Shown here one piece after another: positions 7,436 through 15,376 of a DNA stretch of 64,000 nucleotides (the first letter of the stretch is position 1; every line of letters starts with the position of its first letter). The stretch is from Leifsonia sp. Root112D2 (GTDB lineage Bacteria; Actinomycetota; Actinomycetes; Actinomycetales; Microbacteriaceae). Both the position numbers and the translations under genes were made by a program. The DNA lies in NCBI RefSeq assembly GCF_001424905.1, contig NZ_LMCU01000001.1:2892330-2956329 (forward strand). Reading direction: 5' to 3'. The notes beneath the pieces are model-generated. The model ran no database searches. It was not told where the DNA came from and was given only the letters and a program-made list of their open reading frames with translations.

Positions 7436-8692
7436 TTGACAACCCGCGAGGAAATAGACGCGTTCAAACAGCATCGCCTATGGGCTCTGACTGCGCAAAC
7501 TATCCGTGGCTTAGGCGACGCGAAGGGTCGATCGAGCACGGACCGCGAAACGATCGCTCGAACGCTCGCGATTACTAAATACGTCAATGGCTGCCGCTCG
7601 ATCGAGGCATATCTGTTCCCAGCCGACCGCGAAGCCCAGGCCAACAACATCGCGGGGCAAGTTGACGTCATCGCGAGCCAGCTTGCGGGCTGGGATCAAG
7701 ACGCTGCGATGCTTCCACCCACGGTGGCCAGTCTCGATAGCGCGAGCGATCAAATCCTCGCATACATCACCCAATACACTTGGCCAACTGTGCTCGGGCG
7801 TAGCGCTAACGTCCGGGTGCTCGCTGAGATCGCAGAAAGTTACCGGGAAGCGGCCGAACAGTCATTGCAGGCGGTCGAGGACGGCGCCGCGACAGTTCAA
7901 GGGCGATTTACAGAAATTGAGGCCGAGGCCTCAGCGCTTATTGCTGAGGCGGAAACTCGCGGGAAGGAAGCAGCAGCGTCGTTGGCCTCGATCGCAGAGA
8001 CCCAAGCAGCTCAAGCAGAGAACGCTCAGGGGCAACTCCAGCAGGTTTTGAAGAAGGTGCAAGGTGCAGCGGAGGGCGCTCAGACCGATATCAGAGCCGT
8101 CGCTGAGAACGACCGTGAACACATGAAAGCCGAAGCAGAAAATCTTCTTGCCGGTCTTCGCGAGAACCATGAAACGGGCAATGAACTGGTGAGGAAAGTC
8201 GCAGACCAATCCGTTGGTGGCGGGTATCTGGAATTCGCGAAATCCGAGAAGATGGCATCGACCCGATGGAATGTCATAGGGATCGTTGCCGTTGTCGCCG
8301 CATTCATCTACCTCGCGCTCGTCTTTTGGTCCCAACAAGCAACTACCGTTGAGTCATCAATACTGAAACTCGGTATTTCGTTATCTGTCGTTGGTTTTTC
8401 GGCATACGCGTTCCGAGAAGGTGGCAAACGTCAACGCCAATCACTCGAAGCTCGCTACCGAGCCCTTGATGTTCTCGCGATGCCTCCGTTCAGCAAGGAC
8501 CTTACCGAAGAACAACAACAGCGGCTTCGGTTCATCATGGGGGAGCGGCTATTCGCTTCTTCGGCCGAAAGAGCCTTGTCCGGAAAATCTCATGTTCGGG
8601 ATACTGCGACTCCGGGAATTGCTGGATTCGATGAGGCGACAATCGCATCGGCAATTGAACTAGTCCGAGCAGCAGCCAAACCGAGCACCTGA
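7436..8692 (+). CDS. Coiled-coil membrane protein of unknown function, 418 aa
   Basis: The TTG start at 7436 is supported by AAGGAG at 7424-7429, 6 nt upstream. Residues 1-120 form a helical N-terminal domain (LWALTAQTIRGLGDAKG ... YLFPADREAQANN). Residues 125-260 are Ala/Glu/Gln-rich and predict a long coiled coil. Two membrane helices follow at about 279-299 (VIGIVAVVAAFIYLALVFW) and 307-325, then a conserved-looking YAFREGGKRQRQSLEARYRALDVLA tail. I recognise no family. Both ends would lie on the same side of the membrane, with a long coiled coil as a sensor or scaffold arm. It precedes a 71-aa membrane protein and an HNH nuclease gene. Confidence 0.7.
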   Translation: MTTREEIDAFKQHRLWALTAQTIRGLGDAKGRSSTDRETIARTLAITKYVNGCRSIEAYLFPADREAQANNIAGQVDVIASQLAGWDQDAAMLPPTVASLDSASDQILAYITQYTWPTVLGRSANVRVLAEIAESYREAAEQSLQAVEDGAATVQGRFTEIEAEASALIAEAETRGKEAAASLASIAETQAAQAENAQGQLQQVLKKVQGAAEGAQTDIRAVAENDREHMKAEAENLLAGLRENHETGNELVRKVADQSVGGGYLEFAKSEKMASTRWNVIGIVAVVAAFIYLALVFWSQQATTVESSILKLGISLSVVGFSAYAFREGGKRQRQSLEARYRALDVLAMPPFSKDLTEEQQQRLRFIMGERLFASSAERALSGKSHVRDTATPGIAGFDEATIASAIELVRAAAKPST

Positions 8693-8813
8693 CGATCAGA
8701 TCTCAGACGCGTCGCCGATCCCGCACTGTCCGCAGTCGGTTTACGCTGCCTCTGGCATGCCCTCCGGTTTGGTTACCGACCGCGCGACCATGTGCGCTGT
8801 CGGTGCCGAACGA

Positions 8814-8819
8814 TAAAGT
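8814..8819 (+). promoter_or_regulatory. -10 element TAAAGT for the 71-aa membrane protein
   Basis: TAAAGT fits the actinobacterial -10 form TAnnnT and lies 6 nt before the ATG at 8826, which predicts transcription starting at the start codon (a leaderless mRNA). No clear -35 is visible. Confidence 0.5.
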
Positions 8820-8825
8820 TTGCTC

Positions 8826-9041
8826 ATGATTTGGTTTGACCAGTTCTGGGCGGCAAACGGCGACACAGTCATCGCCGGGATCCTGATCGCGATCGGCAGT
8901 TCCGTCGCAGCATGGTTGCTCGTGCGCGCCTGGCGGGCCGTGGCGACCATTCTGGGCGCGATTTTCCGCCTTCTTTACTGGTTACTTATCGGCTGGTGGA
9001 TGTCCAAGCTCCGCCGATGGGTGACGGGATCACCGTGGTAG
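8826..9041 (+). CDS. Small membrane protein, 71 aa
   Basis: The ATG at 8826 is chosen because a -10-like TAAAGT sits 6 nt upstream; a TTG two codons earlier is less likely. The protein is almost all membrane: helix one at about residues 12-33 (NGDTVIAGILIAIGSSVAAWLLV) and helix two at about 40-58 (ATILGAIFRLLYWLLIGWW), ending in a basic KLRRW tail. Its 3' end overlaps the start of the HNH nuclease gene by 25 bp, so translation of the two is probably coupled. The family is unknown. It could be an anchor, a pore-forming peptide, or a partner of the coiled-coil protein upstream. Confidence 0.6.
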   Translation: MIWFDQFWAANGDTVIAGILIAIGSSVAAWLLVRAWRAVATILGAIFRLLYWLLIGWWMSKLRRWVTGSPW

Positions 9042-9880
9042 CGAGCCCGAAGGTAAAAGCCGACGACGATGGTTCAGAGGAGTTCCATCGCCTTCGTCGC
9101 AGCGTGCTTCTACCCGACACCTCTGCATATCCGCTTGGACGGGCATACATAGCGGACCATTGTGCGAACTGCTTGAACCCGCTGCCCGACGGGAATGAAG
9201 GCCTCTACTGCTCAGACTGGTGCAAAGAGACTGCCGGCACAGTCCGCTATCTGCGCGGCGCAAACCGTGACGGCCGTATCGACCAGCCTGACGTCAAAGA
9301 GGCCATCGGCATTCGCCTGGCCTTCATCATGGCTGGAAGCTACAGCGCTCTCGGGCGAAACCTGAGTCCAACCACGCGCGCCAAAGTCAAAGATCGAGAC
9401 GGTGGAATGTGCCAGTCCTGTGGAAAACCGGGGTCCGAGATCGACCATATCTCGGGCAGCTCAGATGAACCGACGAACCTGCAGCTGCTTTGCAACGAAT
9501 GCCACCGGGCGAAGACGATGAAGAACATGATTCCCGCGCCCGACGAGGAGAAGGCATTGATAGCGGCGCTGTTCATCGAGCGCATCGTCCCTGACGTCCC
9601 CGTGCTCCTTGCCGATGACGAGGCGGAGTGGCAACGCGCTTGGAGCGCGCTCAAGAAGGAACGTCGACAGCGTCTTAGGGACGAAATCGAGTCGATGGGG
9701 ATCAACCTGGCGGGGCTGAAGACTCGGGCAGAGTGGATCGTGAAACGGGACGCCGTCCTAAGCGAGCGTGCCCAAGGTCAGCCAGCACCTTCAGAGAGCC
9801 TCAGCGCGTCGGACGGGTTCAACTGGGACATCGGTAAGGACACGTTTCTCGAACACCTGTTAAACAGGTCAACGCGCTAG
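9017..9880 (+). CDS. HNH endonuclease with an N-terminal four-Cys zinc knuckle
   Basis: A 287-residue protein read from the ATG at 9017. Residues 49-69 carry C..C............C...C (HCANCLNP ... YCSDWCKE), a likely zinc knuckle. Residues 128-166 form an HNH domain: RDGGMCQSCGKPGSEIDHI, then NLQLLCNECHRAKT, with Cys132, Cys135, Cys159 and Cys162 as the structural zinc ligands and Asp143-His144, Asn154 and His163 at the ββα-metal site. The C-terminal third is helical and charged with no known domain. It should cut DNA using a divalent metal; the target is unknown. It overlaps the 71-aa membrane protein gene. Such proteins occur in phages and islands of actinobacteria. Confidence 0.85.
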   Translation: MGDGITVVASPKVKADDDGSEEFHRLRRSVLLPDTSAYPLGRAYIADHCANCLNPLPDGNEGLYCSDWCKETAGTVRYLRGANRDGRIDQPDVKEAIGIRLAFIMAGSYSALGRNLSPTTRAKVKDRDGGMCQSCGKPGSEIDHISGSSDEPTNLQLLCNECHRAKTMKNMIPAPDEEKALIAALFIERIVPDVPVLLADDEAEWQRAWSALKKERRQRLRDEIESMGINLAGLKTRAEWIVKRDAVLSERAQGQPAPSESLSASDGFNWDIGKDTFLEHLLNRSTR

Positions 9881-10041
9881 CAAGATTCTCCGCCGCTCGT
9901 TCTGCGAGGGCCAGCAGATCGCAGTAACGCTCGAGAATGCGCTGCGCTCGTTAGGCGGCGATCAAGGCAGCGCTCGCCTCCAATTCGACAGCGCGCTGAA
10001 GATGTCTTCATCGCCTCTAAAGCGAACTCACGATTAAACGC

Positions 10042-10071
10042 AACAGGCCGGATCTTTCGATCCGGCCTGTT
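10042..10071 (-). terminator. Stem-loop terminator downstream of tRNA-Leu
   Basis: A perfect 13-bp stem (AACAGGCCGGATC and its complement) closes a 4-nt loop that reads GAAA on the minus strand. It lies 18 bp after the tRNA 3' end in the direction of transcription. The T-tract is weak, as is usual in high-GC actinobacteria. Confidence 0.75.
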
Positions 10072-10088
10072 CACTGTCTCAACCAGTG

Positions 10089-10173
10089 TGTCCGAAGGGG
10101 GACTTGAACCCCCACGCCCTATACGGGCACTAGCACCTCAAGCTAGCGCGTCTGCCATTTCCGCCATCCGGAC
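10089..10173 (-). tRNA. tRNA-Leu, anticodon GAG
   Basis: The 85-nt minus-strand sequence folds as a class II tRNA. The acceptor stem pairs GTCCGGA with TTCGGAC (one G-U pair), with discriminator A. The D-arm lies in TGGCGGAAATGGCAGACGC, and the anticodon stem CTAGC/GCTAG closes the loop TTGAGGT, giving GAG. A long variable arm (TGCCCGTATAGGGCGT) follows, and the T-arm contains GTTCAAGTC. The long variable arm and the anticodon identify leucine (codons CUC and CUU). CCA is not encoded. Its 3' end faces the accessory region, the orientation expected if an island integrated at this tRNA. Confidence 0.95.
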
Positions 10174-10282
10174 AAGGTGCATGGCTGCTGACGAATCAGC
10201 CGCCGACGTAAGACCTTAGCACGAAAATCGACCCCACTTTGTGGCCCGCCGCCGCCCGCTTGGACGACCGGCATCGCGCGGG

Positions 10283-10288
10283 TAGCGT
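10283..10288 (+). promoter_or_regulatory. -10 element TAGCGT for the M20 peptidase
   Basis: TAGCGT (form TAnnnT) lies 7 nt before the ATG at 10296. No Shine-Dalgarno sequence fits, so a leaderless mRNA is predicted. Confidence 0.5.
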
Positions 10289-10295
10289 TGAGCGC

Positions 10296-11627
10296 ATGAG
10301 CCTCGCATCCGACAGCGCCGAAGAAGAAAAAACCGGCGGGCTCGAGGCGACGGCGGCGATAGCGCGCGACCTGATTCGCTTCGACACGAGCAATTACGGC
10401 GAGGGCAAGGCCAACGGCGAGACGGATGCCGCCGAGTACGTCGCGACGCACCTTCAGCGCCTCGGCCTCACCACCCAGCTCTTCGACTCCGATCCCGGCC
10501 GCACGAGCGTCGTCACGCGCGTCGAGGGCGCCGACAGCTCCAAGCCCGCGCTCGTCGTGCACGGGCATTTGGACGTAGTACCGGCCGACCCGCGCAACTG
10601 GAGCGTCGACCCCTTCGCCGGTGAGATCAAAGACGGCATGCTCTGGGGTCGTGGCGCCGTTGACATGAAGAACATGGACGCCATGATTCTTACCGCGCTT
10701 GGCGACATTCTCGGTGCGGGCAAGCAGCCCGCGCGCGACCTTGTCGTCGCCTTCTTCGCCGACGAGGAAGACGGCGGCCGGCGCGGCTCGCACCACCTCG
10801 TGAAGAACCACCCCGAGCTGTTCACCGGCGCCACCGAGGCCATCAGCGAGGTGGGCGGCTACTCGATAGATCTCGACGGCAAACGCGCCTACCTCGTGCA
10901 GACGGGGGAGAAGGCCCTCGTCTGGATCAAGCTCATCGCCCGCGGCAACGCCGCGCACGGCTCGAGACTCATCCGCGACAACGCGATCACCCGGCTCGCC
11001 GAGGCCGTCGCCGCGATCGGCCGCCGCGAGTGGCCCGTGCAGCTCACCGACACCACGACGCAGTTGCTCGCCGAACTCGCACGCCTGCTCGACGTTGACC
11101 CGCAGCGCGTGGGGCCAGACGAGCTGGTGCTGAAGACGGGCACGGCATCCGGATTCATTCTGGCTACGCTGCACACCACGACGAACCCCACCATGCTCAC
11201 GGCCGGGTACAAGCACAACGTGATTCCGGATACCGCCGAGGCTCTCATTGACATTCGCACGCTGCCCGGCGAAGAGGATGCGGTGCTCGCCGAGGTGCGC
11301 TCCATCGTGGGCGACGACATCGAAATCGAGATCATGCACCGCGATATCGGCCTCGAATCCGCGTTCTCCGGCCCGCTGATCGAGACGATCATTTCGACGC
11401 TCGGCACGCACGACCCCGGCGCGCCCGTGCTTCCGTACCTCATGTCTGGTGGCACCGACAACAAGGCTCTGAGCCTGCTCGACATCACCGGCTACGGATT
11501 CGCCCCGCTCAAGCTTGCGCCCGAGCTCGACTTTCCCGGAATGTTCCATGGCGTTGACGAGCGCGTGCCCCTGGAAGCGTTAGTCTTTGGCAGGAAAGTT
11601 CTGGGCGATCTGCTTCTGAACTACTGA
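10296..11627 (+). CDS. M20/M25/M40 family metallopeptidase
   Basis: A 443-residue cytoplasmic zinc peptidase or amidohydrolase. Metal and catalytic signatures are in order: the HGHLDVVPAD block (first His ligand and catalytic Asp), WGRGAVDMKN (bridging Asp), FFADEEDGGRRGS (catalytic Glu pair), and a late SGGTDNKAL with a terminal His near GMFHGVDE. A dimerisation domain lies between about residues 190 and 320. The substrate is unknown; members cleave dipeptides or N-acyl amino acids. The ATG is chosen because a -10 element lies 7 nt upstream. It is divergent from tRNA-Leu and is the first core gene after the island. uppP follows 46 bp downstream. Confidence 0.93.
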   Translation: MSLASDSAEEEKTGGLEATAAIARDLIRFDTSNYGEGKANGETDAAEYVATHLQRLGLTTQLFDSDPGRTSVVTRVEGADSSKPALVVHGHLDVVPADPRNWSVDPFAGEIKDGMLWGRGAVDMKNMDAMILTALGDILGAGKQPARDLVVAFFADEEDGGRRGSHHLVKNHPELFTGATEAISEVGGYSIDLDGKRAYLVQTGEKALVWIKLIARGNAAHGSRLIRDNAITRLAEAVAAIGRREWPVQLTDTTTQLLAELARLLDVDPQRVGPDELVLKTGTASGFILATLHTTTNPTMLTAGYKHNVIPDTAEALIDIRTLPGEEDAVLAEVRSIVGDDIEIEIMHRDIGLESAFSGPLIETIISTLGTHDPGAPVLPYLMSGGTDNKALSLLDITGYGFAPLKLAPELDFPGMFHGVDERVPLEALVFGRKVLGDLLLNY

Positions 11628-11673
11628 CCGCTGAGCTCCTGAAAATCGGGCGCGCACGGTCCGAGAGGGAACC

Positions 11674-12504
11674 ATGGACTTCGTTAACGCGCTCATCCTC
11701 GGCCTCGTGCAGGGGCTCACCGAGTTTCTCCCCGTCTCCTCGAGCGCGCACATCCGCATCGTGGGAGAGCTGCTCGGTCTGGGCGGCGACCCGGGCGCAC
11801 GCTTCACCGCCATCATCCAGCTCGGCACCGAGGCCGCCGTGGTCGTGTTCTTCTGGCGTGACATCGTGCGCATCGTCAAGGCGTGGTTTCTCGCCCTCTT
11901 CGGTCGTATTCCCCGCAACGATCCGGATGCCCGCATGGGCTGGCTGATCATCATCGGCAGCATTCCCATCGTTGTGCTGGGCCTGCTGTTCCAGACCGCC
12001 ATCGAGACGACCTTCCGCTCGCTGTGGATCATCGCGGCAACGCTCATCATCTTCGGCATCATCCTGGGGCTGGCGGATGCCCTCGGCAGCAGTAAGCGCC
12101 AGCTGAAAGACCTCACGTGGGGCCACGGCATCATCTATGGCATCGCACAGGCCTTCGCGCTCATTCCCGGAGTTTCCCGCTCGGGCGGCACCATCACCGC
12201 CGGGCGCATCCTGGGCTACGACCGGGCCACCGCCGCGCGATACTCCTTTCTGCTGGCCATTCCTGCGGTGTTCGGCAGTGGACTCTACGAGCTGTACAAG
12301 TCGATCAAGTCGCCGGCACCCGAGATCTTCAACCCCATCGAGATTGTCGCGGCAACAATCGTGGCCTTCGTGGTCGGGCTCGTGGTGATAGGCCTGTTCC
12401 TGCGGTACATCTCGCACCGCAGCTTCCTGCCGTTCGTGCTGTACCGCATCGCACTCGGCATCGTCATCATCGTGCTGATCCTGACGGGTGTTCTCAACGC
12501 CTAA
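11674..12504 (+). CDS. uppP: Undecaprenyl-diphosphatase (BacA/UppP)
   Basis: A 276-residue integral membrane protein with about eight helices. It removes a phosphate from undecaprenyl diphosphate so that the lipid carrier for peptidoglycan precursors can be reused. Family signatures are GLTEFLPVSSSAHIRI near the N-terminus, with the catalytic Glu and the Ser-rich loop, and PGVSRSGGTITAG near residue 165, with the conserved Arg. The usual motif has SSSGH; here the Gly is Ala, a tolerated variant. Length matches the family. An AGAGGGA sequence precedes the ATG. Its stop codon lies inside the -10 element of mshC. Confidence 0.96.
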   Translation: MDFVNALILGLVQGLTEFLPVSSSAHIRIVGELLGLGGDPGARFTAIIQLGTEAAVVVFFWRDIVRIVKAWFLALFGRIPRNDPDARMGWLIIIGSIPIVVLGLLFQTAIETTFRSLWIIAATLIIFGIILGLADALGSSKRQLKDLTWGHGIIYGIAQAFALIPGVSRSGGTITAGRILGYDRATAARYSFLLAIPAVFGSGLYELYKSIKSPAPEIFNPIEIVAATIVAFVVGLVVIGLFLRYISHRSFLPFVLYRIALGIVIIVLILTGVLNA

Positions 12505-12507
12505 GCT
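12502..12507 (+). promoter_or_regulatory. -10 element TAAGCT for mshC
   Basis: TAAGCT sits 6 nt before the GTG at 12514 and overlaps the uppP stop codon. The 15-bp context CGCCTAAGCTGAAGA is identical to that in front of helY (21663-21677). Confidence 0.55.
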
Positions 12508-12513
12508 GAAGAG

Positions 12514-13770
12514 GTGAGAGCGTGGATTCGACCCGAGATACCAGCGTTACCGGGCCACTCGAATCCGCCCCGCATCTTCGACACGGCATCGCAGCAACTC
12601 GTCGAGGCAGCGCCCGACGACGTCGCGCGCCTGTACGTGTGTGGAATCACGCCGTATGACGCGACCCACCTCGGCCACGCGAACACGTATCTGACATACG
12701 ACCTGCTGCAGCGCGTGTGGCTGGATGCCGGCTATCGCGTGCACTACGCGCAGAACATCACCGACATCGACGACCCGCTGCTCGAGCGTGCCATCGCGAC
12801 GGGCGTTGACTGGCGTGAGCTGGCCGACGAGCAGATCGAGCTGTTCCGCCAGGACATGGCCTGCCTGTCGATTCTGCCTCCCGACGACTACGTCGCCGTC
12901 ACCGAAATGATCACCGAGATCGCCGAGGCCGTGTGCATTCTGCTCGATCGCGGCATCGCCTATCGGGTGCCCACCCCGGATGCGGCAGGCGACGACATCT
13001 ACTTCGACAACCGGGCAGCCGAGCGCGCCGCGCCCTGGCGCCTCGGAGAGGAGAGCAATCTCGATTCCGCGACGATGCTGCAGTTCTTCGCCGAGCGCGG
13101 GGGAGACCCCGACCGCGAGGGCAAGCGCGACGCGCTCGACCCGCTGCTGTGGCGCGCATCGCGCGACGGCGAGCCGTTCTGGCCATCACGCGTAGGCGAG
13201 GGACGGCCGGGCTGGCACATCGAATGCTCGGTCATCGCCCTCAAACACCTGGGACTGGATTTCACGGTGCAGGGGGGCGGCTCCGATCTGGTGTTTCCGC
13301 ACCATGAACTCAGCGCGGGGCACGCTGCCGCGCTGAGCGGGCATCCGCTGGCACGCGTATACAGCCACGCGGGAATGATCGCCTACCAGGGCGAAAAGAT
13401 GAGCAAATCGCTCGGCAATCTCGTGAAGGTCTCCGAGCTGCGCGCGGCGGGGGTCGACCCGCGCGTCATCAGACTTGCCCTGCTCGGTCACCACTACCGT
13501 TCGGACTGGGAGTGGACGGATGCCGACCTCGCCGCGGCGACCGCGCGCCTCGCCGCCTGGCAGGACCCCGCTGCCCTCACCCCCGCGGATGCCTCACACG
13601 CCCTCTCTGCCGCCGGAGTGCTCGCCGAGCTGCGTGACGCCCTGGCCGACGATCTCGATGCCCCGACCGCGCTGGCGGTCGTCGACAATGCTCTCTCACA
13701 CGGCGTGGATGATCCCGCCCTCGCGGTTGCGGCGGTGGACGCCCTGCTCGGCGTGCGCCTGCGAAACTGA
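12514..13770 (+). CDS. mshC: Mycothiol ligase MshC (cysteine:GlcN-inositol ligase)
   Basis: A 418-residue enzyme that joins L-cysteine to glucosaminyl-inositol in mycothiol synthesis, the actinobacterial counterpart of glutathione. It is related to class I cysteinyl-tRNA synthetase. The zinc-binding CGITPYDATHLGHA includes the HIGH-like signature HLGHA, the NITDIDDPLLERA block follows, the distal His region is GGGSDLVFPHHE, and KMSKS lies near residue 295. It lacks the long anticodon-binding tail of true CysS, which separates MshC from tRNA synthetases. The GTG start lies 6 nt after a -10-like TAAGCT, predicting a leaderless message. This gene is strong evidence for an actinobacterial host. 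Confidence 0.96.
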   Translation: MRAWIRPEIPALPGHSNPPRIFDTASQQLVEAAPDDVARLYVCGITPYDATHLGHANTYLTYDLLQRVWLDAGYRVHYAQNITDIDDPLLERAIATGVDWRELADEQIELFRQDMACLSILPPDDYVAVTEMITEIAEAVCILLDRGIAYRVPTPDAAGDDIYFDNRAAERAAPWRLGEESNLDSATMLQFFAERGGDPDREGKRDALDPLLWRASRDGEPFWPSRVGEGRPGWHIECSVIALKHLGLDFTVQGGGSDLVFPHHELSAGHAAALSGHPLARVYSHAGMIAYQGEKMSKSLGNLVKVSELRAAGVDPRVIRLALLGHHYRSDWEWTDADLAAATARLAAWQDPAALTPADASHALSAAGVLAELRDALADDLDAPTALAVVDNALSHGVDDPALAVAAVDALLGVRLRN

Positions 13771-13878
13771 CCTCCGTTTGGGTGCGGAAAAAAGCAAGCA
13801 GGATCAGAGAAGTACGCTTCTGTGGCTCCGCTTACAGTGGGTGCCATAGAGCACATCGCAAGCCACAGGGAGCAGACC

Positions 13879-14289
13879 ATGAGCACCACGTTCAGCACAG
13901 AGGAGAAGGCCGCAATGCGGGCCGCCGCCGCCGAGGCAAAGGCCGCGAAGGCTGGCGCAGACCTGGAGGCGGCCTGCCTCGCCGCAATCGCCGCGATGAC
14001 CGGCACAGACAAGGAGTTGGCCGAGACCCTGCACCAGCTGGTGGCGAAGCACACGAGTCTGGGGTCGAAGACCTGGTACGGCATGCCGGCCTACACCAAC
14101 GCCGACGGCAAGGTGGTGGTGTTCTTCCAGAGCGCCGCCAAGTTCAAGGTGCGCTACGCCACCATCGGCTTTCAGCCCGACGCGAAGCTCGACGACGGCA
14201 ACCTCTGGCCGAATGCCTATGCCGTGACCAAGCTGGGCGCCAACGAGCAGAAGCAGCTGGTGGCGCTGCTGAAGAAGGCGGTCGGCTAG
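13879..14289 (+). CDS. DUF1801 domain protein (YdhG/Fra-like)
   Basis: A 136-residue soluble protein. After a helical Ala/Lys-rich N-terminus of about 40 residues comes a DUF1801/YdhG-like domain: ETLHQLVAKHTSLGSKTWYGMPAYTNADGKVVVFFQSAAKFKVRYATIGF, then LPNAYAV-type sequence (LWPNAYAVTKL) and a final LLKKAVG helix. The W-Y-G-M-P-A-Y core is typical. Bacillus YdhG was described as a frataxin-like iron chaperone, but the role here is unknown. The ATG has AGGGAG upstream. Its stop overlaps the stop of the PAC2 gene on the other strand by 4 bp. Confidence 0.85.
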   Translation: MSTTFSTEEKAAMRAAAAEAKAAKAGADLEAACLAAIAAMTGTDKELAETLHQLVAKHTSLGSKTWYGMPAYTNADGKVVVFFQSAAKFKVRYATIGFQPDAKLDDGNLWPNAYAVTKLGANEQKQLVALLKKAVG

Positions 14290-15245
14290 TCCCGGCCGCG
14301 CCAGGGCTCGTCGGGGCGGCCGTCCCCACGGCCGTCGTTTCGGCCGTCGCCGCGGCGACGCAGGTAGCGCTCGAATTCCTGGGCGATGGCCTCGCCGCTG
14401 GCCTCGGGGGAGTCGACGGTGTCCCTGGCCTGCTCGAGTTGGGCGATGTAGCTCGCCATGTCCTCGTCCTCGGCGGCGAGCGCGTCGATGCCGGCCTCCC
14501 AGGCCGCGGCCTCTTCCACGAGCTCTCCGCGAGGAATCGTGACGTCGATCATCTCCTCGAGCTTGTCGATGAGCGCGAGCATCGCCTTCGGTGAGGGGGC
14601 ATTGTGCACATAGTGCGGCACGGATGCCCAGATCGAGACGGTGGGAATGCCGACGGTTTCGGCGGCATCCGCAACGACACTGAGAATGCCGACGGGGCCC
14701 TCATAGCTGCTGCGTTCCAGCATGAGCTCACCGCGCACCTTCGCGTTGTCGCTCGAGGCGAAGACGGAAATCGGTCGGGTATGAGGCACATCGGCGAGCA
14801 TGGAGCCCAGAAAGACGATGCCCTCCACGTCTGCCGCGAGCGCGACATCCATCAGCTCGGCCGTGAAGTTCTTCCAGCTGCGTGAGGGCTCGGTGCCCAG
14901 CAGCAGGTAGATGTTGCCCACGTTGTTCCCGCTCACGCGCAGTTCGGCGTCTGAGGCGAGCTGCGGCGCGGCAACCCCTGGCAGCGTCGGGCCGTAGATG
15001 ACCGCCGACGGCCAGTCGAGCGTGCGGTGGCCCTCCTCGTCAATGGAGACGGTGGGGCGATTGAACTGGTAGTCGAAATACACCTCGGGGTCGACCTCGG
15101 CGATGGGCACAACGTCGAGCACGTCCTTCAGGGTGCGCACCGCCCCGCTGGCAGCCTCACCGGCATCATTCCAGCCCTCGAATGCCACGACCATGAGCTT
15201 GCCGGAAAGGAAGCGGCCCTCGTGTGCGCTCGTCTTCTCTGCCAC
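14286..15245 (-). CDS. PAC2 family protein (proteasome assembly chaperone-like)
   Basis: A 319-residue protein of the PAC2 family. Diagnostic segments are LMVVAFEGWNDAGEAAS at the start, YDFQ-type YFDYQFNRPTV, RTLDWPSAVIYGP, LLGTEPSRSWKNF, the conserved FLGSMLADVPHTRPI, and GPVGILSVVADAAETVGIPTVSIWASVPHYV. Eukaryotic PAC2 and archaeal PbaB help proteasome assembly; actinobacterial members have no settled role. The GTG at 15245 is chosen because homology begins about 20 residues later. The upstream part of the long open frame looks non-coding and would run into the divergent HAD gene region. The C-terminus is Arg/Gly/Asp-rich and probably disordered. Confidence 0.88.
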   Translation of the reverse strand: MAEKTSAHEGRFLSGKLMVVAFEGWNDAGEAASGAVRTLKDVLDVVPIAEVDPEVYFDYQFNRPTVSIDEEGHRTLDWPSAVIYGPTLPGVAAPQLASDAELRVSGNNVGNIYLLLGTEPSRSWKNFTAELMDVALAADVEGIVFLGSMLADVPHTRPISVFASSDNAKVRGELMLERSSYEGPVGILSVVADAAETVGIPTVSIWASVPHYVHNAPSPKAMLALIDKLEEMIDVTIPRGELVEEAAAWEAGIDALAAEDEDMASYIAQLEQARDTVDSPEASGEAIAQEFERYLRRRGDGRNDGRGDGRPDEPWRGRD

Positions 15246-15362
15246 TGTCTGGATACCCCGTTCGTTCGGGCGGCGTTCACCCGCCCATCGCTCCAGAATA
15301 GGCCAGCGGATGCCGTGGGCGCTGGGCATACGGCCGTCACGGCTGCGCCCAGAGAGAACGCC

Positions 15363-15368
15363 TAGACT
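15363..15368 (+). promoter_or_regulatory. -10 element TAGACT for the HAD hydrolase
   Basis: TAGACT fits TAnnnT and ends 8 nt before the GTG at 15377. This predicts a leader of at most a couple of bases. Confidence 0.4.
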
Positions 15369-15376
15369 TGTGCCCC

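Noticed and set aside
1..10088. Second copy of the tRNA-Leu 3' end as an att site
   Set aside because: None was seen by eye in the accessory region; the partner site, if any, lies outside the window.
10143..11549. Minus-strand open frame of 468 codons opposite the M20 peptidase
   Set aside because: It is antisense to a gene with all M20 motifs, runs into tRNA-Leu, and has no family resemblance. Long antisense frames are expected at this GC content.
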